Source: a bacterium | Lineage (GTDB): Bacteria > JAMCPX01 | NCBI GenBank assembly: GCA_027364825.1 | Contig: DAHXOM010000073.1 | Coordinates: 1 to 10,845 of the forward strand | Direction of reading: 5' to 3' | Length of the DNA: 10,845 bases | Shown here: positions 7,304 through 10,845 of the stretch, piece by piece | Layout: each line of letters begins with the position of its first letter | How positions within the stretch are numbered: the first letter of the stretch is position 1 | Program-made: the position numbers and the translations under genes | Notes under the pieces: generated by a model | Told to the model about the DNA's origin: nothing | The model's database searches: none | What the model saw: the letters and a program-made list of their open reading frames with translations, nothing else

Positions 7304-7332
7304 ACAATAAAAAAAGATCCGGTGATTGTCAA
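7304..7332 (-). promoter_or_regulatory. Promoter of the HAD phosphatase gene, predicted leaderless
   Basis: On the minus strand TTGACA (7332-7327, full consensus) is followed after 17 bases by TATTGT (7309-7304). Standard geometry puts +1 at 7297, which is the A of the ATG. The first base of the -35 box is the last base of the inverted-repeat element at 7332-7398. Confidence 0.5.
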
Positions 7333-7398
7333 CCCCGTTAGAAAATTTCATTGTAGACTGCTATCTTTCAATGAATCGGATGTATTTTCTAACGGGGT
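7332..7398. repeat. 67-nt element with perfect 15-bp terminal inverted repeats and an internal stem
   Basis: The left arm accccgttagaaaat (7332-7346) and right arm attttctaacggggt (7384-7398) are exact inverted repeats. Inside, ttcattg (7347-7353) pairs perfectly with caatgaa (7369-7375). The full fold is a 15-bp stem, an 8-nt bulge on one side only (7376-7383), a 7-bp stem and a 15-nt loop. It lies between divergent HAD and pfkA genes. The size and shape suggest a miniature transposable element or a REP/RAYT-type repeat, but a single copy is seen here, and I find no clear target-site duplication. Confidence 0.7.
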
Positions 7399-7423
7399 CA
7401 AAAGATAAGATTGAGCCGATTGC

Positions 7424-7452
7424 TTGTAAAGCATACGACTATGAAATATATA
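7424..7452 (+). promoter_or_regulatory. Candidate promoter of pfkA
   Basis: TTGTAA (7424-7429) and TATATA (7447-7452) are separated by 17 bases; each matches the sigma70 consensus at 4 of 6 positions. The predicted start of transcription is about two bases before the Shine-Dalgarno sequence, giving a very short leader. This is the best candidate in the spacer but not a strong one. Confidence 0.28.
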
Positions 7453-7460
7453 TAAACAGC

Positions 7461-7468
7461 AAGGAGGT
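7461..7468 (+). promoter_or_regulatory. Perfect Shine-Dalgarno sequence that fixes the pfkA start
   Basis: AAGGAGGT lies seven bases before the ATG at 7476. It rules out the 50-codon upstream extension of the open frame, which begins at 7326 and runs through the inverted-repeat element. Confidence 0.85.
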
Positions 7469-7475
7469 CCTGTCT

Positions 7476-8435
7476 ATGAAAAAAATAGGAATTCTGACCA
7501 GCGGCGGTGATTCACCCGGCATGAATTCGGCCATCAGAGCAGCAGTCAGAACGGCAATTTCTCTGGGCTGGGAGGTTGTAGGTATACTCAGGGGCTATTC
7601 AGGCCTGATCAACGAAGAAATTCGTGTGCTTGACTCCAGGAGTGTAAGCGGTGTCATGCAGTTTGGCGGGACAATACTCCAGACTGCGCGGTCAAAGGAA
7701 TTCCTGCGCGAAGAAGGCAGGCAAAAGGCCGTTAATATGCTCACCAAGCACAATATTGATGCGCTTATCATAATCGGGGGAAATGGTTCCCTGACAGGTG
7801 CTCTGAGGCTGCACGAGATGGGTGTAAAAACAGTCGGGATCCCCGGCTCAATCGATAATGACCTTTACGGAACCGATATGGCAATCGGTGTCGATACGGC
7901 ATTGAATACCATTGTCCAGGCCATTGATAAGATAAAGGACACTGCTTCATCCCATGAAAGGGCTTTTATTATAGAGGTGATGGGAAGGGAATCGGGCTAC
8001 CTTGCATTAATGTCAGCAATGGCAAGCGGGGCTGAATTCGCAATCGTCCCGGAGGTACCTTACAATATAAAAGCCGTGGCAGAGGGGCTGAGAAAACGGT
8101 ACGAACGGAAACGGACAAACAGTATTATCATTGTTGCAGAGGGCGCAACAAGTGCTTTCCAGATCGAGAAAGAGCTCAGGGATGAAATAGGATTTGAAAC
8201 AAGGGTAACGGTCCTCGGACATATTCAGCGGGGGGGATCTCCGAGCGTATTCGACCGCCTGCTTGCATCAAGATTCGGATATCATGCGGTAGACTTTCTG
8301 AAAAACGGCGGCAGTGGAAAGATGGTAGGGCTGGTCAAAGATGAAATCACGTTTACGCCTTTCGAAGAAGCAGTCAGCAAGGTAAAGCCGATCAACAAGG
8401 ACCTTATCAATATCATGGGTCTGCTCGGCACCTAA
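7476..8435 (+). CDS. pfkA: 6-phosphofructokinase, ATP-type with GGNGS variant
   Basis: The enzyme phosphorylates fructose 6-phosphate to fructose 1,6-bisphosphate in glycolysis. The 319 residues align with E. coli PfkA (320) with little or no shift in numbering. GGDSPGMN is at 10-17, and the catalytic GSIDND holds Asp127 and Asp129. Substrate residues Arg162, MGR (169-171), Glu222, Arg243, His249 and Arg252 are all present. Gly104 in place of Asp indicates ATP rather than pyrophosphate as donor. Effector-site positions Arg21, Arg25 and Glu187 are kept, and 211 and 213 are Arg for Lys, so allosteric control is plausible. The odd point is Asn103 where most bacterial ATP-PFKs have the Mg-ATP-binding Asp103. 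The start is set by a perfect Shine-Dalgarno sequence. The gene stands alone between a divergent and a convergent neighbour. Confidence 0.95.
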   Translation: MKKIGILTSGGDSPGMNSAIRAAVRTAISLGWEVVGILRGYSGLINEEIRVLDSRSVSGVMQFGGTILQTARSKEFLREEGRQKAVNMLTKHNIDALIIIGGNGSLTGALRLHEMGVKTVGIPGSIDNDLYGTDMAIGVDTALNTIVQAIDKIKDTASSHERAFIIEVMGRESGYLALMSAMASGAEFAIVPEVPYNIKAVAEGLRKRYERKRTNSIIIVAEGATSAFQIEKELRDEIGFETRVTVLGHIQRGGSPSVFDRLLASRFGYHAVDFLKNGGSGKMVGLVKDEITFTPFEEAVSKVKPINKDLINIMGLLGT

Positions 8436-8447
8436 AGGATAATCCTT

Positions 8448-8499
8448 GTCCCAAAAAGTTCAATAACGAAGCAAACTTCCTTATTGAACTTTTTGGGGC
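8448..8499. terminator. Bidirectional intrinsic terminator between pfkA and the UDP-sugar operon
   Basis: CCCAAAAAGTTCAATAA (8450-8466) is an exact inverted repeat of 8481-8497. A T-G wobble (8449/8498) and a G-C pair (8448/8499) extend it outward. GAAG/CTTC (8468-8471 with 8476-8479) extends it inward across one mismatch to a CAAA loop. The A5 and T5 tracts within the stem give a U run in both directions. It begins 12 bases after the pfkA stop and abuts the stop of the convergent gene, so it can end both transcripts. Confidence 0.88.
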
Positions 8500-9435
8500 T
8501 TATTTCTTCTTTATAAAGTAATCGAGCGTTTTCTTTAAGCCTTCATCCAGCTTAACCTTCGGCCCCCAGCCAAGCAGCGCCTTCGCAAGGGTTATATCTG
8601 GCCTTCTCTGCTTTGGATCGTCCTGAGGCAGGGGCTTATATGCAATCGTACTACTTGAGCCTGAAAGTTTTATGATATGCTTTGCAAAGTCGATAATCTT
8701 CCATTCTTCGGGATTCCCGATGTTTACAGGGCCGGTATAATCAGACATCAGGAGCTTCGCTATACCCTCGACAAGATCGGAAACATAACAAAAACTCCTT
8801 GTTTGTGAACCGTCGCCGTAAACAGTCAGCGGCTCGTTGCGCAATGCCTGCATAACAAAGTTCGGCACGACTCTGCCGTCATTCAGCCGCATACGCGGGC
8901 CGTATGTATTGAATATCCTCACAATCCTTACATCTACCTTATGAAACCGGTGATAGCCCATGGTCATTGCCTCTGCAAAACGTTTTGCCTCGTCATACAC
9001 ACTGCGCGGACCCACAGAATTAACATTTCCCCAGTATGTTTCCGGCTGCGGATTGACCAGGGGATCACCGTATACTTCTGAAGTCGATGCAAGGAAATAC
9101 CGCGCTCCCTTATCCTTTGCCAGGCCGATCGTTTTATGAGTACCGAGTGCACCCACTTTCAATGTCTGTATCGGATGTTCGAGATAATCGATCGGGCTCG
9201 CGGGCGATGCAAAGTTCAGTACATAATCTATCTTACCCGGGATATGGATATAATTTGCAATATCATGATTCATAAAAACAAATTCTTTCGTACCAAACAG
9301 ATGCGATATGTTCTCAAGGGAACCCGTTATAAGATTATCGATACAGAACACGTCGTAAGACTTCGCCAGAAAATACTCGCACAAATGTGAGCCGATAAAC
9401 CCGGCCCCGCCTGTTATTACAATTTTTTTATTCAA
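8500..9435 (-). CDS. uxs: UDP-glucuronate decarboxylase (UDP-xylose synthase)
   Basis: This short-chain dehydrogenase/reductase-fold enzyme uses bound NAD to oxidise and decarboxylate UDP-glucuronate to UDP-xylose. The 311-residue protein has the NAD-binding GGAGFIGS (9-16), the UXS-type signature FASPASPIDYLEHP (75-88), TSEVYGDP (118-125) and the catalytic YDEAK (Tyr147, Lys151). It continues with RIFNTYGPRMRLNDGR and YGDGSQTRSFCYV, which separate UXS from dTDP-glucose dehydratases and UDP-galactose epimerases. It lacks the long N-terminal anchor of eukaryotic UXS, so it is likely cytosolic. The start is a TTG at 9435, six bases after the stop of the upstream dehydrogenase gene. GGAAGGTAGG, which contains that stop codon, lies five bases before it. 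The tight spacing suggests co-translation with the enzyme that makes its substrate. Confidence 0.93.
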   Translation of the reverse strand: MNKKIVITGGAGFIGSHLCEYFLAKSYDVFCIDNLITGSLENISHLFGTKEFVFMNHDIANYIHIPGKIDYVLNFASPASPIDYLEHPIQTLKVGALGTHKTIGLAKDKGARYFLASTSEVYGDPLVNPQPETYWGNVNSVGPRSVYDEAKRFAEAMTMGYHRFHKVDVRIVRIFNTYGPRMRLNDGRVVPNFVMQALRNEPLTVYGDGSQTRSFCYVSDLVEGIAKLLMSDYTGPVNIGNPEEWKIIDFAKHIIKLSGSSSTIAYKPLPQDDPKQRRPDITLAKALLGWGPKVKLDEGLKKTLDYFIKKK

Positions 9436-9440
9436 TGTAA

Positions 9441-9450
9441 CCTACCTTCC
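9441..9450 (-). promoter_or_regulatory. Ribosome-binding site overlapping the ugd stop, for the TTG start of uxs
   Basis: GGAAGGTAGG on the minus strand contains the TAG stop of ugd and ends five bases before TTG at 9435. The overlap implies translational coupling and supports the non-AUG start. Confidence 0.55.
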
Positions 9451-10740
9451 TATTCCGTAATATTCAAAACCGGCATCCAGAAGCTGCTGCTTGTCGAATA
9501 TATTCCTTCCGTCAAAGACTACCTTTCCCTTCATCAATTTCAACATCCTGTCAAAATCCGGCTTCCGGTATTCGTTCCACTCGGTAACAAGCACGAGCCC
9601 GTCCGCATTTTTCAGAGCCGTGTACATATCATCGGCATACTTAATTCTGCTGCCAAACACGGCCTTTATATGCCGGACAGCCTCGGGGTCGTGCACGACA
9701 ACAACGGCTCCGGCCTTTACCAGGGCATCGATAATAACAAGAGAGGGGGCCTCCCGTATATCGTCTGTCCTAGGCTTGAATGCAAGCCCCCACAGTGCTA
9801 ACCGCCTCCCTTTCAGCTTCCCGTGAAAATGCCTTTTTATCATGAGAGGGAGTAATGCTTTTTGATTGTTGTTCACCCGGTCAACAGCGGACAGTAAATC
9901 CATGCCATAGCCATACTGTTTCCCGACATGTATTATGCTCTTTACATCTTTTGGAAAACAAGAGCCTCCATACCCGACTCCCGGAAACAGGAAGAGATGA
10001 CCTATGCGGTTGTCATAGCCGATCCCTTTTCGCACATCATCAATATTTGCTCCGGTCATGGTACACAGATTTGCAATTTCATTGATAAAGGAGATCTTGG
10101 TGGCAAGCATGGCGTTGGCAGCATACTTTATCATCTCTGAACTCCGTATATTCGTAACAATGATCGGGTTTCCCGTTCGTGTGAACGGCTCATACAGGGA
10201 CCTCAGCACAGCGCCTGTCCTTTCATTGTTCACGCCTATAACAACACGATCCGGTTTCATAAAATCATCTATTGCAGCGCCTTCTTTCAGGAACTCCGGG
10301 TTTGAGGCCACATCGAATTGAAGACCTGTCTCTTTTGATACGATCTTTTGAATGAACTCGGATGTTCCTACCGGGACAGTGCTTTTTGTAACAATAATCT
10401 TGTGCTCATTCATATACCTCCCGATATCCCTTGCAACAGCCTTTATTGCGCTGAGATCCGTTGCCCCGTTATTATCGGGCGGCGTACCGACGGCAATGAA
10501 TATAATACCCGATCTCCGGACAGCGTTCTTTATATCCGTTGTAAAATTCAACCTGCCTTCTTTATGGTTCTTCTGAATAAGCTCCTTTAAGCCGGGCTCG
10601 TATATAGGAACAACACCCTTTCTCAGGGCATCGACCTTCCTTTTATCTATATCCATACAGACAACGTCGTTGCCGCTGTCGGCAAAACATGCGCCGGTTA
10701 CAAGCCCCACGTAGCCCGTTCCTATGATAGTAAGTTTCAC
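9442..10740 (-). CDS. ugd: UDP-glucose 6-dehydrogenase
   Basis: The enzyme oxidises UDP-glucose to UDP-glucuronate in two NAD-dependent steps. The 432-residue protein has an N-terminal Rossmann motif GTGYVGLVTG (7-16) and AVGTPP (83-88). NPEFLKEG (147-154) contains the Glu149 region. Lys205 and Asn209 lie in SSEMIKYAANA. The catalytic Cys261 lies in GVGYGGSCFPKDV, and the C-terminal NAD/UDP-binding part includes LALWGLAFKPRTDDIRE. Length and motifs match the bacterial Ugd/TuaD group. The start is a GTG at 10740 preceded by AAAGGAGA six bases away. It is followed by uxs, so the operon makes UDP-glucuronate and then UDP-xylose for polysaccharide or LPS. A Cys28 in the Rossmann strand (VVCMD) is not part of catalysis. 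Confidence 0.95.
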   Translation of the reverse strand: MKLTIIGTGYVGLVTGACFADSGNDVVCMDIDKRKVDALRKGVVPIYEPGLKELIQKNHKEGRLNFTTDIKNAVRRSGIIFIAVGTPPDNNGATDLSAIKAVARDIGRYMNEHKIIVTKSTVPVGTSEFIQKIVSKETGLQFDVASNPEFLKEGAAIDDFMKPDRVVIGVNNERTGAVLRSLYEPFTRTGNPIIVTNIRSSEMIKYAANAMLATKISFINEIANLCTMTGANIDDVRKGIGYDNRIGHLFLFPGVGYGGSCFPKDVKSIIHVGKQYGYGMDLLSAVDRVNNNQKALLPLMIKRHFHGKLKGRRLALWGLAFKPRTDDIREAPSLVIIDALVKAGAVVVVHDPEAVRHIKAVFGSRIKYADDMYTALKNADGLVLVTEWNEYRKPDFDRMLKLMKGKVVFDGRNIFDKQQLLDAGFEYYGIGR

Positions 10741-10794
10741 ACTAATCTCCTTTGTATCCTGAATCTTGAATATCGAGTTTTGGATTTCTTCCTA

Positions 10795-10845
10795 TCATAT
10801 CTTCCCCGTGTTTTTCAAATATTCATACAGTGCATCATACCATGG
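10795..10845 (-). CDS. C-terminal 16 residues of an upstream gene (5' part outside window)
   Basis: Reading inward from the right edge on the minus strand, one frame gives PWYDALYEYLKNTGKI and then TGA. The other two frames stop sooner. The residue mix looks like a real protein C-terminus, and the position, 54 bases before ugd, fits another gene of the same operon. It is too short to name. The remaining 54-base spacer holds the ugd Shine-Dalgarno sequence and no clear terminator. Confidence 0.4.
   Translation of the reverse strand, partial: PWYDALYEYLKNTGKI

Noticed and set aside
7330..7400. Repeat element as the start of a CRISPR array
   Set aside because: There are only two arms, they are inverted rather than direct, and there is no repeat-spacer periodicity or cas gene.

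Overview
The window looks like a chromosomal segment of a Gram-negative bacterium. The evidence is a signal-peptide-bearing beta-barrel protein, the clustered order rho - rpmE - prfA - prmC, and UDP-sugar genes for envelope polysaccharide. This gene order is common in Desulfobacterota (former Deltaproteobacteria) and related phyla. I cannot fix the species from sequence reading alone. I see no CRISPR array, rRNA, tRNA or intact transposase.

Layout. Positions 1-1334 (minus) hold the N-terminal 444 residues of a MalT/LuxR-type signal-transduction ATPase that runs off the left edge. Positions 1471-5104 (minus) form a translation/transcription-termination cluster, transcribed rho -> rpmE -> prfA -> prmC. 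It encodes termination factor Rho, zinc-type ribosomal protein L31, release factor RF1 and the methyltransferase that modifies the GGQ glutamine of RF1. A 196-nt gap between rpmE and prfA holds a possible small ORF whose stop overlaps the prfA start. Positions 5264-6505 (minus) encode an unusual protein: an outer-membrane beta-barrel joined to a C-terminal LytR_C-like domain with a cysteine pair. Positions 6557-7297 (minus) encode a HAD phosphatase of the MPGP/sucrose-phosphatase/Cof type. Its promoter geometry predicts a leaderless mRNA.

The divergent spacer 7298-7475 carries a 67-nt element with perfect 15-bp terminal inverted repeats and a second internal stem, possibly a miniature mobile or REP-like repeat. 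To its right, pfkA (7476-8435, plus) encodes an ATP-type 6-phosphofructokinase with Asn in place of the usual Mg-binding Asp103. Its 3' end meets a convergent UDP-sugar operon (minus, 8500-10740) across a long, near-perfect bidirectional terminator hairpin. That operon runs UDP-glucose 6-dehydrogenase -> UDP-glucuronate decarboxylase, so together they convert UDP-glucose to UDP-xylose. A 16-residue C-terminal scrap of a further upstream gene is visible at the right edge.

Most of the window is ordinary housekeeping sequence. The parts worth a second look are the barrel-LytR_C fusion, the inverted-repeat element set flush against a -35 box, the predicted leaderless HAD mRNA, the PfkA GGNGS variant, the small ORF before prfA, and a G8 tract in the ribosome-binding region of the MalT-like regulator.
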